Of a stretch of 64,000 nucleotides of DNA, positions 34,622 to 46,100 are shown one piece after another. The stretch spans positions 11,374,697 to 11,438,696 of the forward strand of contig JAJEKV010000034.1 of assembly GCA_021234155.1 (NCBI GenBank), in the 5' to 3' direction. A program made the position numbers and the translations under genes. Positions within the stretch are counted from its first letter, which is position 1, and each line of letters begins with the position of its first letter. The notes below the pieces were generated by a model. It searched no databases. It had not been told where the DNA came from and saw nothing but the letters and a program-made list of their open reading frames with translations. Source of the DNA: Isoetes taiwanensis. Taxonomy: Eukaryota; Streptophyta; Lycopodiopsida; Isoetales; Isoetaceae.

Positions 34622-35979
34622 ATGGCCACCTCAACCCTACTCGAATGGTATCAAGATGGAGAGCACTGGGATCCCCAAGTTCCCTTCGACCTCCTGCAAC
34701 CTTTCATGCTCCAGAAGATAGGCCTTATATCCAACATGCAAAGTCATCCTGACTATGCTGGTTTTCTTGAGTTCTATACCCAAGAAATGCTCCCTCTTTG
34801 CATTCCTTTGGGAGATCCCCCATAGCTCTACATAGAGCGAGCTGTAGTGAGGGAGATGCTCGGAGGAGACACCCATGCCTACGACGTGCTCAAGGGCAAA
34901 CTCCAATGGGGCCGCAATCCACCCGTCGTCATGCATGAGGGCCAGCAATACCTTGAAGTGGCCTTTGCTTTGGCCATTCTCATGGATCAGTACGTGGAGG
35001 ATGATACGCTACTAGCAGAGAAAGGCAAGGTCCCTGATTCTTCAGATGAGGAAGAAGACGAGTATATAAGGATGGATGATTTCGTTTGGTGGAAGCAGTT
35101 GGCCGAACAGATGCCGCCGCACCGGGATCGGGGAGCACGCTTGACCGGATTGGATGCCCTTCCAGTTATTTACCACCAAGGCCTGTAGTGGCCGGTTTGA
35201 AGGGCCGAGAGAAAGTACAGGTGCTCTATGAACTGATCGAGTATTGTATGGATGACTTTATTGATTTTACACCTGTAGATCTTCCTCCGGAGGTACAACA
35301 GCTGCTCCAGTTCCATCAGGAGACTATAGAGCTGGCTGATACTTTTCTTCGGCTCAGAGATCTTGTACTTCAAGATCCTCCATCTCAGCCTCCTCAGGAA
35401 GCCTTTACGGCCATGGGACCTCACATCCCAAACATTAACATGGTCGATATTCCTTCCGATTCAGATGAAGAAGGGGAAGACCTCTATCATAACCCCACTC
35501 ATCTTAAGGAAGAGAAAGAAGAGCTCAAGGAGGAAGAGGTCTCTATGGATCTCGATAAAGAGGTAGCTACTTCGGTTACACCACAGGGTAAAGCATTGGG
35601 GAATCACGTCACACGCTTCTTCTTATCATCCTTCCGGCAAGGGCAGGTCATTTTTGTGGCACGAGACCTAGCCCCAGAAGCCGAAGCATCATGGTGGAGC
35701 CTCCGTGCTTTGTCCACCCTGGTGGGCCATGAGAAGCTTCATTATCACATCCTCACTTATGTGTTGGTGCGTCGGGACTTCGCCCTTACCGCCTTGGGCC
35801 AAGACATAGCACTGTGGATGAGCATGAAGCTCCTTACGGCAGCCCCATTAGCTATTGCCTATCCTCCAGAGGGTGCTTCCCTTGCAGCCGCCACTGTTGA
35901 CCCAGGGGTTACCCTGTTACGCCATCAGCCGCCACCACCCCCTCCTACAATGGATCGACATGTGGGGCCTAGCTCCTAG
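34622..35979 (+). pseudogene. element B ORF2: unknown accessory protein
   Basis: ATG 34622 starts MATSTLLEWYQDGEHWDP. The frame continues with a TAG near 34823 (CAG-to-TAG type) to about 35180, where a frameshift moves it into a 297-codon open frame that ends at 35979. Visible features are an acidic run SSDEEEDEY (about 35040-35065), a second acidic run SDSDEEGEDLY (about 35457-35490) with KEEKEELKEEE, and a Pro run near the end (PPPPPP). The stretch between 35590 and 35900 is well folded in character (FFLSSFRQGQVIFVARDLAPEA, TLVGHEKLHYHIL) but matches no family I know. It lies between the H3-bearing frame and gag. Confidence 0.55.
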
Positions 35980-36158
35980 TTAGACATAAGAGGCATTATA
36001 GCCTTTGGCCACTCAAACATATGTATTATTGCATCGATATTTTGATGCCCTTTTTAATACAAGGATTTGTTTTCCTACATTACTTGTCTCTCTCTTCCAA
36101 GAGTTTGAAGTATAAGGAATGACTTACCTATTGTATATCTATTCTTGCCTTCTTACAG
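35980..36158 (+). other. spacer ending in a splice acceptor
   Basis: No frame is present. TTGCCTTCTTACAG ends at 36158, directly before a (GAAGGA)n run at 36159-36190. Same layout as the spacers before ORF1 and ORF2. Confidence 0.4.
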
Positions 36159-36535
36159 AAGGAGAAGGAGAAGGAGAAGGAGAAGGAGAGCTATACGACC
36201 CCACCAAGGGTTTCCAGATAGTTAACATTCTTCGCGACCATGCTTATGAACACTTAAAGCTTACGCTTCGTCGAAGTTAGTCATATTGGGACTGCACTAA
36301 GCAGGAAGCTTTTGACGATGCTAATGATCATCTTTGGCAGATCTTTTATGCGCTCCGCGATCTTTTTAATCTTTTAATTATCAGCCCAACCTGGGAGTTT
36401 CAAGACGTGATCATTCAAGCTTGGGCTAAGTATAAGATGGTCCGAGCAGTAAGGGAGAGTATTCGATACTCTATCCTTTATCCCCTTACTCAGCCCTAGC
36501 TAGCTTGTTTTAAAGATCCTCCTTGTATACATGTA
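36159..36535 (+). pseudogene. element B ORF3: short accessory coding stretch
   Basis: After the GAA/GGA simple repeat, one plus frame reads ELYDPTKGFQIVNILRDHAY, then a stop in LRRS*SYWDC, then EAFDDANDHLWQIFYALRDL and AWAKYKMVRAVRESIRYSIL. It is helical in character and of unknown family. It is followed by a spacer whose end, GTTTCTATCTTAG at 36673, is again a good acceptor. Confidence 0.4.
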
Positions 36536-36673
36536 ATTTCAGTTTCTTGTATCTTATGCCAAGATCTTTTTGTAACTGTGTTTTCATCTTAATAATAAAA
36601 GTGTTCTCTCTTGCAAAGTTCTTGTCATGACTAATTGTTTAGTATGCTTATCTTGAATTTGTTTCTATCTTAG

Positions 36674-37750
36674 ACGGTGCACACCCTCTCCCTTGGGCGA
36701 CACCCGTGGAACCGGGCCATCTTACCCCCGAGCAAGAGCTCACTATCATGAAGCGTCAACTTACTGAGCTCCAGGCCTATGTACTGCAAATCAATCCACC
36801 CCAAATGCCATAGGAGTATGGACCAGAGATTCCTGCTCCACATAATCAGCAGCCGCCGCCACCCGCACCTGCACCTGTGCCCGCCACAACAAGTCGATCT
36901 AAGAGGACACGCCCTAGCTCTTCCTCGGATGCTACCTCGGAGTCTTCTGACTCTTCTGACTCCTTTGAGGACGAGGCCGACCATACAAAGGCCAACAAGA
37001 AGGATTATCAGAAAACAATAGATTTGGCCATCACTAGCATTTGGAAGAACCGGAAGCTGGCACAATTTTCAGAGAAAACCAGCTCCGGAGTTGATGCGGA
37101 ATCATGGTTGGATGAAATGCAGGAATTTGGTAAGTCATACGGAATGACTGAGAAAGATATCGGCAAAGTTGCCACCACCAATCTCACAGGGTCAGCGCGT
37201 ATCTAGTAAAAAGGATATGCCCGCTCCCATGGGCTCACGAGAGGAAGATGTCGCTATAAGGTCTTTGCTAAAGCCTTTAAATGATATTATGTGCCCAGGA
37301 CTCATCGTTGTCAACAGATCCAAAGCTTCTACCGCCTGGAACAGAAAACCATGACCGTCCAGTCTTATACGGATGAGTTCATGAGGTTACGCTTATACGT
37401 CCCAGAGATAAATGAGCATAGGGTAGTTGAAGGGTATATAGATGGTTTATTTCCTACCTTAAGGAAAATGGTTCGAGCAATAGACCCTAAGACAGTTGCA
37501 GAAGCAGAGGCTAAAGCACTTAGCCTAGAAGAAGACACTCCCAAGTACTAGCCACCACAACCTTCTTCTTTCACTAAGAACAAGGGGTATACACTGTACA
37601 GGGGGCGCTCACCTAGTCCAGGGCCTCCCGCCTCTATTGGATATCAGAAAACTGAGAAGAAAGTTTCCTTTACTGTACCAGAGAAGTCTACAACACTGCG
37701 GGGGCTTTCAGAGATATCCTCCAGGCCATTTCTAGAGAGGCTCGTGAACA
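36674..37750 (+). pseudogene. Gag of element B
   Basis: The frame opens with LTPEQELTIMKRQLTELQAY, passes a Pro/Ser-rich linker (36860-36960), then the retrotransposon Gag capsid domain: VDAESWLDEMQEF, a frame change near 37200, then FYRLEQKTMTVQSYTDEFMR (about 37320-37390) and MVRAIDPKTVAEAEAKAL. This order is standard for chromovirus Gag, which forms the particle core. At least two frameshifts and several stops occur. An RGRSPSPGPP run follows. Confidence 0.8.
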
Positions 37751-38665
37751 GTTACGCAAGGACAAGGCTTGCTATTGGTGTTTCCGCCCGGGGCACCGTA
37801 TGCAAGAATGCCCTTACGTTATGCAGACCATGCAGGCCGCCCTGGCGGATATGGATTGGGAAGGCGCGGAGGACCCAAACCATCCAAACGATGCTATAGA
37901 AGATGATGCGCCTGACTATATAACAGGTGAGTCTCATATCTACGCTGCCATTGAAACGGGTCAAGCCAACCACCAGCCATCTGTCATTTCCACGGTTGGC
38001 CAAGTAGATTGTAAACCTTTCATTATCCTTATGGATACGGGCAGCACCCATAATTTTGCATCTCCTAGAATGGCCGAGGCCTTACAGCTCACACCTTTGA
38101 AGTCCAAGCCACGTCCAGTTACATTGGCAAGTGGGGTCATACGCCACACCACGGGGGGTTCACCTTTATCACATGAGCATATGCCACCTGCGTGCTTAAG
38201 ATGAGAAGAAACACCCCTATATACGTACGCAAAAGTGTTGGAAAAAACCCCTTCCGTGGAAAAAATACACTAGAATGTCAGTAAGAGGGGGATTTAAACC
38301 CCTAGTATACGTACGAAAACGTCGAGAACAAACCCCCTTCCATGCACTCACTAGGTTTATATGGGTCTTCTGTGTGAATCCCCCATGCGCCACACCCGTG
38401 GTCGACGTATCAATTTGAATATACAGTTGCCAGGAGCGCCTGTCGCTCTCGGAGCGGAGATAATGGATATTGGCCGCTATGATCTCATTGCGGGAATGGA
38501 ATTCTGGCTGCTGCCAAGGCCAACATTGACTGTGAGAAACGGGAAGTTACCTTCAATGCAGCCAATGGGACCCGAGTCACCATATCAGGTAAGCCGGTTA
38601 TTCCCATTATGCAATGTATTTCATTACGCCAGTTGCATAGGCTCTCAGGAAATCGCAGATCACTG
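37751..38665 (+). pseudogene. zinc knuckle and aspartic protease of element B
   Basis: CYWCFRPGHRMQEC at about 37770-37812 is a perfect CX2CX4HX4C knuckle, the nucleic-acid-binding end of Gag. In the same frame the protease follows with FIILMDTGSTHNFASPRMAE (catalytic DTG near 38035) and KPRPVTLASG. A MITE interrupts at 38151. After it, NIQLPGAPVALGAEIMDIGR and YDLIAGMEFW continue the domain. A frame change occurs near 38510. Confidence 0.85.
38151..38387. mobile_element. 237-bp MITE, Mutator-like, in the protease
   Basis: CGCCACACC is present on both sides (38142-38150 and 38388-38396), a 9-bp target duplication typical of Mutator-like elements. The ends read ACGGGGGGTTCACC and, reverse-complemented, CATGGGGGATTCACAC. 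Internal paired motifs include CCCCTATATACGTACG and CCCCTAGTATACGTACG. Removing the insert and one duplication leaves the protease frame continuous. Confidence 0.75.
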
Positions 38666-38667
38666 GC

Positions 38668-40158
38668 ATGATTCGACTTGCTTCAGTGGAAGCTAAGTCC
38701 ATACAAGATGAGGTCCTTGATGCCTTGCCTCCGGCGATAGCCGTAGTTCTTCGGGAATACCATGATCTATTTCCCGATGACATCCATCGGTTACCACTTT
38801 TTAGAGGAGTGGAATGTGAAATCACCTTGGAACCAGGCACTAAGCCTACCAGTGAGGCCCCATATCCGATGAGTATTCCTGAATTAACCGAGCTTAAGAA
38901 GCAGTTGCAGGAGCTCCTCAAATTAGGCTTCATTAGACCTAGTGTTTCACCTTTTGGAGCCCCGATACTTTTTGTCAAGAAGAAAGATGGCACCCTAAGA
39001 ATGTGCATCGATTACCGCCAACTAAACAAGCATACTATTAAGAATCGGCATGCTTTTCCGCGGGCAGATGATCTCATGGATCAATTGCAAGGGGCTAAGT
39101 ATTTTACAAAGATTGATCTTCGGTTAGGATATCACAAGATAAGGATTAAAGAGGATGACATCCATAAGTCCACTTTTCGGATGCGTTATGGGCATTACGA
39201 GTTCACGGTGATGCCATTTGGCCTGGCCAATGCTCCCGCCACTTTCATGAGGCTCATGAATGATGTCTTCCGCGAGTACCTTGATGATTTTGTCATCATC
39301 TTCTTCGATGATATCCTCATATACAGTAAGACCTTAGAGGATCATGAATGGCATCTTCGGTTGGCCTTAGAGAAATTGAGGCGCCACCAATTATATGCCA
39401 ATCTCTCCAAGTGTCGCTTTGCCACCACCAAGGCTGATTACTTGGGACATATTGTGTCTGCAGAGGGAATAGCCACCGATCCAGCTAAAATTGAAGCAGT
39501 CAAAGAATGGACAATTCCAGCCAATGTGTCTGAGGTTCGCAGCTTTCTGGGCTTGGCCGGTTATTACCGTAAATTTGTCAAGGACTTTGCCAAGCTCGCC
39601 GCACCTTTAACCGACCTGACCAAGCATGAAAAGGTTAGGGATTGGATGGCACATTGGAAAGACAAGGTATAGACCAGATGTCAAGCATTAAAGGATGCTT
39701 TGACAACAGCTCCTGTCCTTACAATGCCAGATCCTCAAAAGGATAAGTGGGTTGCCCCAAATGCTAGTAAAATCGCTACCGGTGGGGTCTTGATGCAAGA
39801 AGGTTGGGTTATCGCTTATGATTCTCGAAAGATGAATGACGCAGAACAGCGGTACCCCACACATGATCAAGAGCTGCTCGCCGTTGTGCGTGCCTTGCGC
39901 ATTTGGAGGCATTATTTACTTGGAAGGCGATTCCAGTTAGATACTGATCATCAAAGCCTCCAATACATCTTCACGCAACCGCATCTCAAATTGAGACAAA
40001 GACGATGGATGGAGTTCCTTGAGGAATATGATTTTGAGGTCATTTATAAATCCGGCAAGCTTAATGTTGTTGCCGACGCCCTTTTTCATCCATTCGTCAA
40101 TCGAACGCATTGTAATGCTATTTCCACACTCTCCAGTGAGTTTGAGAAGCAGATTTAG
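38668..40158 (+). pseudogene. reverse transcriptase and RNase H of element B
   Basis: The 38668-39672 frame holds the [37 protein letters not shown] (first catalytic Asp), [17 protein letters not shown], then [11 protein letters not shown] (the DD pair retained, with FFDD instead of the commoner YLDD or FIDD), then [10 protein letters not shown] and [19 protein letters not shown] near 39670 interrupts, then RNase H continues in the same frame: PNASKIATGGVL (the usual catalytic Asp of TDAS is Asn here), HDQELLAVVRALRIWRHYLL and DTDHQSLQYIF, ending with KLNVVADAL. It copies RNA to DNA and removes the RNA. One stop and the Asp change disable it. Confidence 0.92.
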
Positions 40159-40195
40159 CAGGCCCTTTCCGTAGACCCAGAATTCTAGGAGATAT

Positions 40196-41405
40196 GGCAT
40201 ATGGCAAAGTGTATCTAAGGAAGCCAGAACGGATAAGGAGAGGGAGACCTTCCGCCATTATAAGAAGGAAGCTGAACTCCTTTATTACAAGGACAAGTTA
40301 TGTGTTCACGAGACATCTGGAGTTCGTAAGCTCATTCTCCATGATACACATAACAGTCCTATAGCAGGGCATGCAGGATTTATGAAAACATATTTCAAAA
40401 TCTGCTCCAGCTATTTCTGGCCAAGAATGAAGAAGCACATTGCCAAGTACATTAAGCAATGCCAGATCTGTCAGCAAACAAAGGCAGAGCAGTTGCGTAT
40501 CCCAGGGAAGTTGCAACCCCTCAATGTCCCCAATGCAAAATGGGAAGTTATTACCATGGATTTTATCGTGGGGCTTCCGTGCACATTAAGAGGATTTGAT
40601 GCCTTAATGGTGGTGGTTGACAAACTTTCTAAGATGGCACATTTCCTGCCATGTCGTACCACGGACACTGCATTGGATACCACCTCGCTCTTCACGAGAG
40701 AGGTGTTTCGTCTGCATGGGATGCCCTGTACGCTTATATCGGATCGGGATCCTAAGTTTGTTAGTACGTTCTGGAAGGATTTCTTCAGCACTATTCAAAC
40801 TAAGCTTGCCATGAGCACAGCTTATCATCCGCAGGCAGATGGTCAAACAGAGCATACCAATCGCATCATTGAGGATATGCTACGTAGAACAAACAATCTC
40901 AATGGGCAGACTACATCCATTTGGTGGTGTTTGCCTACAACAGTACTAGACATGAGTCCTCAAGGATGTCCCCTTTCATGATAAATTACGGCTATCAATG
41001 CCTCACGCCAGACACGTGGCATAATCCAATATCCAAGGTGGAAGTTTCTCAGAAGTTACTTACAGACATGCAAGTGCTAGTCGAAGAGGTTTGAGCATAC
41101 TTGATAGCCGCAAGAGCTCGGCAAAAGAGTCTTGATGATCGACATCGTACTTCCCGGGAGTTTTAGGTCGGTGATTCTGTCTGGCTAAAGATTAAAGTGA
41201 AGCAAGCCAAACTTAAGATTGGCAACTGCAAGAAGCTTGCACCTAGATGGGCGGGACTGTTTTAGATAACTGAAAGGATAGGTTCTCAGGCCTACCGGTT
41301 CGATCTACCCGCACATCTAAAGATCCATAAAGTTTTCCACGTAAGTCTTCTCAAGAAGCATCATCCAGATCCAAAAGAAGTTCTTGACACACCAACACTC
41401 CTGGA
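40196..41405 (+). pseudogene. integrase of element B
   Basis: The HHCC zinc-binding part is at 40335-40480 (HDTHNSPIAGHAGF, then CQICQQTK). The catalytic core follows: WEVITMDFIVGLP (first Asp), GMPCTLISDRDPKFVS (second Asp), YHPQADGQTEHTNR (Glu present). After 40930 the frame changes, and VGDSVWLKIKV plus RIGSQAYRFDLPAH-type sequence give the C-terminal barrel, ending HKVFHVSLLKKHHPDP. The core is well kept; breaks are TAGs near 40158, 40187, 41093, 41166 and 41265, mostly of the CAG-to-TAG kind. Confidence 0.88.
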
Positions 41406-41409
41406 GATG

Positions 41410-42610
41410 ACTGAGGATCAATTGGAGATTGTGCCGGAAGCTGTCCTAGATCGTGCCTATAAACAAACCCGTCGAACTCAAATTTTGCAATACTTGGTTA
41501 AGTGGAAACACTTGCCCACAGAGGACGCCACATGGGTTCTTAAGGCGGATTTGGATAAAACTTACCCGGACTTTTTTTTTTTTTTTTTTGTTGAAGGACG
41601 TCAGACTTTATTCAATCAAAGAGTCAAATACAAGTATAAATGCAGAGACAGGAATAAAATCTCAGCGGATAAGCAGAGACCCACCGAGTGAAGCAACCTG
41701 CCTAAGCATAAGAGTGCACATCCAAATACTCCTCAAAAATCAATCGCCTCTTGCGAGGGGCAAGTGAAGAACAGTGATACGACTTTACAATGTAACCTTG
41801 AGCTTCTTGGAGAACACGATTATCTGCCACATCCAGACCTTTGAAGATTACCAATCTTCGTCTTTTCCAGATAGTCCAAAGCAACCATCCTGCTGCTAGA
41901 TGAAAAGCCCGGCCTTGTAACTCTCGGGTCCGTGTACTTGGGTAAATTGCCAAAAGCGGTTGTTGACTTGTTAGTGAAACCACGAAAAGGGAAAACAACC
42001 AGTCCCATACCGTCTAAGGTGTTCACACATGAAAAAGCAATGCTCAATGGTCTCGGATCCACGCTTGCATACTAGACAATCGATTTGATATTCTAGGGTT
42101 AAACTTATGGACAAGCACATTAACCCTTGAGACACCTATGAAGAATCGCCACCAAAGAAGCTGCCACTTTAGGATGAAGTAGCTTGTCCCATGCCCAAGA
42201 CCACACCTTACGCCATTGAAGAGGAGGAAGTTGAAGAGACCACTTATTAGACGGAGGAAGAATATCAGTATCAAGCAACAACTGATACATAGAGTTCACA
42301 AGTTTGCACTTCTTAATTTCTTCATGACAAACCCATACCAAAATATCTTCTTGGTGTGGCAGAATAGGCTGTAGAAAATCAGCAACTTTTTGCCAAAGAA
42401 CTCTATCCCATCGCCCCAATAGAAACTTTAACTGAAAAGCCTCCCATGTCAGCAACTGGCCTGAGTCATACCATGCTGCAATAGTTAAGATTCCAGCACT
42501 TTTCCAACGTCTTTGAGTCAATGGGTGCATTCAAGACTTTATGAAAGAATGCCAGGGCCGAACCATTCAAGATGCAATCATCTCCAACCCTGATGGTAAG
42601 CATAGTGTTT
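41410..42610 (+). pseudogene. chromodomain at the integrase C-terminus, split by a LINE
   Basis: The frame at 41407-41574 reads EIVPEAVLDRAYKQTRRTQI, LQYLVKWKHLPTEDATWVL and LDKTYPDF. This is the usual chromovirus chromodomain (LVKWK-x(2)-P-x(2)-ATW) that in related elements binds histone H3 tails with repressive marks and steers integration. One aromatic-cage position reads Y (QYLVKWK) and another W (ATWVL). After the LINE insertion the frame resumes at 42541 (MKECQGRTIQDAI). Confidence 0.85.
41575..42534 (-). mobile_element. 5'-truncated LINE in the chromodomain
   Basis: GACTTT is present on both sides (41569-41574 and 42535-42540), a short target duplication. The poly(T) at the left is the poly(A) tail read backwards, so the LINE is on the minus strand. 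Minus frames at 42120-42530 (WKSAGILTIAAWYDSGQLLT, WSWAWDKLLHPKVA) and 41702-41998 (WLLWTIWKRRRLVIFKGLDV) are the C-terminal zf-RVT-type region of a LINE RT. It is related to the LINE at 21443. Confidence 0.88.
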
Positions 42611-43142
42611 TTTTAGTGTGACAGGGGTCATATGAGCGAGATCCAGCAGGGATCATTCTAGGGGTTGGGTTACATGCATTTTAGATGGGAATTGGGCATA
42701 CATGCATTCATGATAGGACGCATGCGTCTATGGCTATAATGGGAATATTGCCACTCCTTATGCCGAGACGACATGCAAGCCTTAGACATGATAGGACCCT
42801 TGCATTCATAATTTTATTTATTTAAGGGGGTGGTCCCTTCAACCACACTACTTTAATTATTTCTCAAGCACTAATGTATTCACTTCTGTAGACCAGTAGA
42901 GCGTACTGATACGCTGCAGAAGAACCTGGGCCTCACTTCGCAGGCCAACTTGTGTTTTTTAAATTTTATGCTTGAAATGTACTCTTGAACGTAATCTCTT
43001 ACTACTTATGTGGAAAAAGGACCTTTTGTCCTGCTACTTGAATGTGTAACCCTTTGACGTTTTTCAATAAATGAAACTTATCTTTTCCATAATTACTCTC
43101 CACTAACTCTAATGCTGAGGACAGCATTAATTCGGGGGAGAA
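42611..43142 (+). other. 3' untranslated region and polypurine tract of element B
   Basis: No supportable frame is present. It ends GCATTAATTCGGGGGAGAA (the tract at 43131-43142), which primes plus-strand synthesis, immediately before the 3' LTR. Confidence 0.75.
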
Positions 43143-46100
43143 TGTGACGTTCCAGGTATTTATACGGGATACGTATGCAAACCATGACACGTCACCAGTA
43201 AGTAGTAGGCCCAAGGGCCCAAGTGGGGGTTCACCTACAATGGATTTTATTAGCTATGCTATTAAAAACCAATGGATAATTATGGATTTTAGTGGCATAA
43301 TTAACCTAATTATGTTAATTTAGTCTAATTAACTAATTACCACCAATGAGGGGATGCCACCTGGCTCAAATCGATTGGCCAAGAGTGACTTGCCATTTTG
43401 GGTCATGAAATAGGGGTCCTACCCTCCAATTCATCCCAAATTCGAATGGAGAGTGAAGAGGAGCAGCAGCCACCAGCTTAAAACCGTCTTTGCCAACACC
43501 TATCAACAGCCTCGAGCTATGGATGCCTTTCGTGACAACGGCTCCAGCCAAAAGACTGGTTAGTCATTAGATAGCTTCTATTTTGCGCACACTTCTTTGA
43601 TTAGATGGAATGATTAAATTCCTTTTGTATGTTGTTCTGGATATTTAGATGGTGTTTATATTCTTTCTTTCCGCTTCTTCCATGTAGGGGAAGGGTAGAG
43701 ACCTAAAAGCCTTTTAGCAGTAGAGATGTCTCTAGCTAGATCCCTTAATACCCAATAAATGTGGCCTGTGCACAAGAGCCAACCTGGCTGTGGATGCTAT
43801 GATGTGGTTCAACGCCAGATAACGAGTATGATGGTGAATCGGGGGTGGGGTCTTGCCTAGCGCGACTACAGGACTCATATAGTGTGCTAGGCTTATAGCC
43901 GGTCACTGTGTGTGGGCCGGGTATGGGTTTAACACTCTCTGGGCCAGAGGGATGTGCCTATATGGATGCCCTGGGCTCGAACGGGCTGGTGAGTCAGTCT
44001 TTAGATTTAGGGGAGTAAGTCAGGTACAGATGAGGGGGTCACTGAGGGGGCACATGTTCTCTAGCACACCCAGGGATCCGTCATGCTCGGGGAGGAGACG
44101 CCTCTCTGACCTGCCTCATCGGACCGGGGAGATGTAACCCGGAGTAGTTCCGAAGGGTGATTGCTTGGGATTGCATCTCCGGAGGGCTACAAGCACGTCA
44201 TAGCATGATTCAGCCTATCTGCAAAGTGGGGCGGATGGAGTGGACTACCCTAGCCATTGTCTTATGCCAGCCAACGTCATGTTATACTTCCGTATGTTGA
44301 TATCTTGAGGCCCTGGCTGTCAGTTGATTAGTGTTGTGTCTAATTTTTTTTTACTCTTGGAAGATGTAAAATTTTTGGCGATGTATAAATGGAGAATAGC
44401 AACTATGGCGAAAGTGCAGGAAATCTTGAAGGATTTTATAATTCATGAGGCGAATCTTAATCAAAGGCTTGTATTCATAGCAAATGATAATGCAATGCTT
44501 GCAAATGCTTAGTCGTAGAGGCAAATGTTTGAAAGCTTCAGTGACTGTACTTACATTACAATTAACTTATGCATGTAGAATGCATTCAAATGCTAAGCCC
44601 TAATTGAAAAGGTTATTAATAACAACATATGTTCCATTCTATTTGATTCTAATATTTCTTTTGAAAGAGTGCGCATCATCGTCATTTCATGGAGGAACAT
44701 CGATGGCTAGGAATGAGGAATTCCCTCGGTGGAAGATTTTGCTTGGTAAGGAGCGGTATTTAAGAGACTTTATTCCATCCAAACGTTATGATTAACAATC
44801 AAGATAGGGTTTGCACGTTTAAACATGAATTCCAAATTTGTTTATGAAGCAAAAATTATTAAAATTAACAACATTCTAGTTGGTAGCAAAACATTATTTT
44901 CTAGTTTCACAAGGTCTTTACACTATAATCGACATTGCTTCTCTTGTGAAAGCCAGTAATAACAATGACACAAACATTAGCTAATACACAACTTTTTTCA
45001 GTGCTATAAAATATTTGCAATCCTTATCCAGATGACATGCATTAAAGGCCTATAAAAAAACAAGATGCTAACGCATCAATGGGTTGCCCTTTGGAGGAGC
45101 CATTGATGCATGCGCAATTACTTTGGACATTTTTTGTGGCGAATCTTCTGAAAGGGAAAAGTAATTAACAATAAGCTAGTGCCAGAATAAGCTAGTGCCT
45201 ATTTCCATTCAAACAGTGCAGAATAGCCATGAAACTTGATGGGTTGTTTTGGCATCAATGTTTGAAACCTGATGGGTTGTTTTGGCATCAATGTTTGGTG
45301 GCGAAACACTACGGTATAAGTAATCTAGATGCCAAAGTTCTTGTTTAAGCATAGCATTTGAACGTTGACATGGCGTCAATGATGACATACAATAGTGTAA
45401 CACAAGCATCTCCTGTATTGATTCTGTATCATTTATTGTACTTATGGGTTGAGTTTGTCATTAATCATTTGCACGATTAATTTCTGCATTCTTACTGGAT
45501 ATTATCCCAAGCAAGCTTAAAGTGGTAGTTTTCAGCTTAGTCCGTGGCATATCCTATGTTATCTTTCATTATGTGACTAATTATTCTCTTGTTTTTTTGC
45601 ACAAGTAGGGAACTGAGGATTGCATGTACACTTGCACAATTGGAGAGAGAAGGAGGGATCAGCCCACGGGTTTCTCCATTTGCGCAAGTAAATGTTCTTG
45701 CCTTTTGTAATTGCTGAATCTGGGCAAATGTGAGCAGGATATGCGTGCATATCTGGATTCCTATCAGCCTAAAGTGGCCACTGAAATGATTCAGCTACAC
45801 AGTTTTCCCATAGAAAGGAGTGCATTTTGAATTTAAGAAATCTGGAAATGAGATTACCACCTGTTTTGGTGGAGATGAGATTATCACCTGTATCCTCAAC
45901 GTTGATGCCTGGCCTTATCTCAAGTTCAGGCCTTGGATAAAATACAGATCTGGACAGTAAAGAAAACATATGCAGCACAAAAAAGTTTTTAATGCCTACA
46001 GAAGGCCCATGGGGTCTATGACACCAAGAACATACAAATTTGTGGATCTGCAAAGAGGATGGCCATAATCATCACTAATTAGATCAATTCAAATTTCAAT

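Noticed and set aside
36159-36192. A meaningful charged domain from the GAA/GGA run
   Set aside because: It is a microsatellite; the Lys/Glu or Gly/Glu reading depends on frame only.
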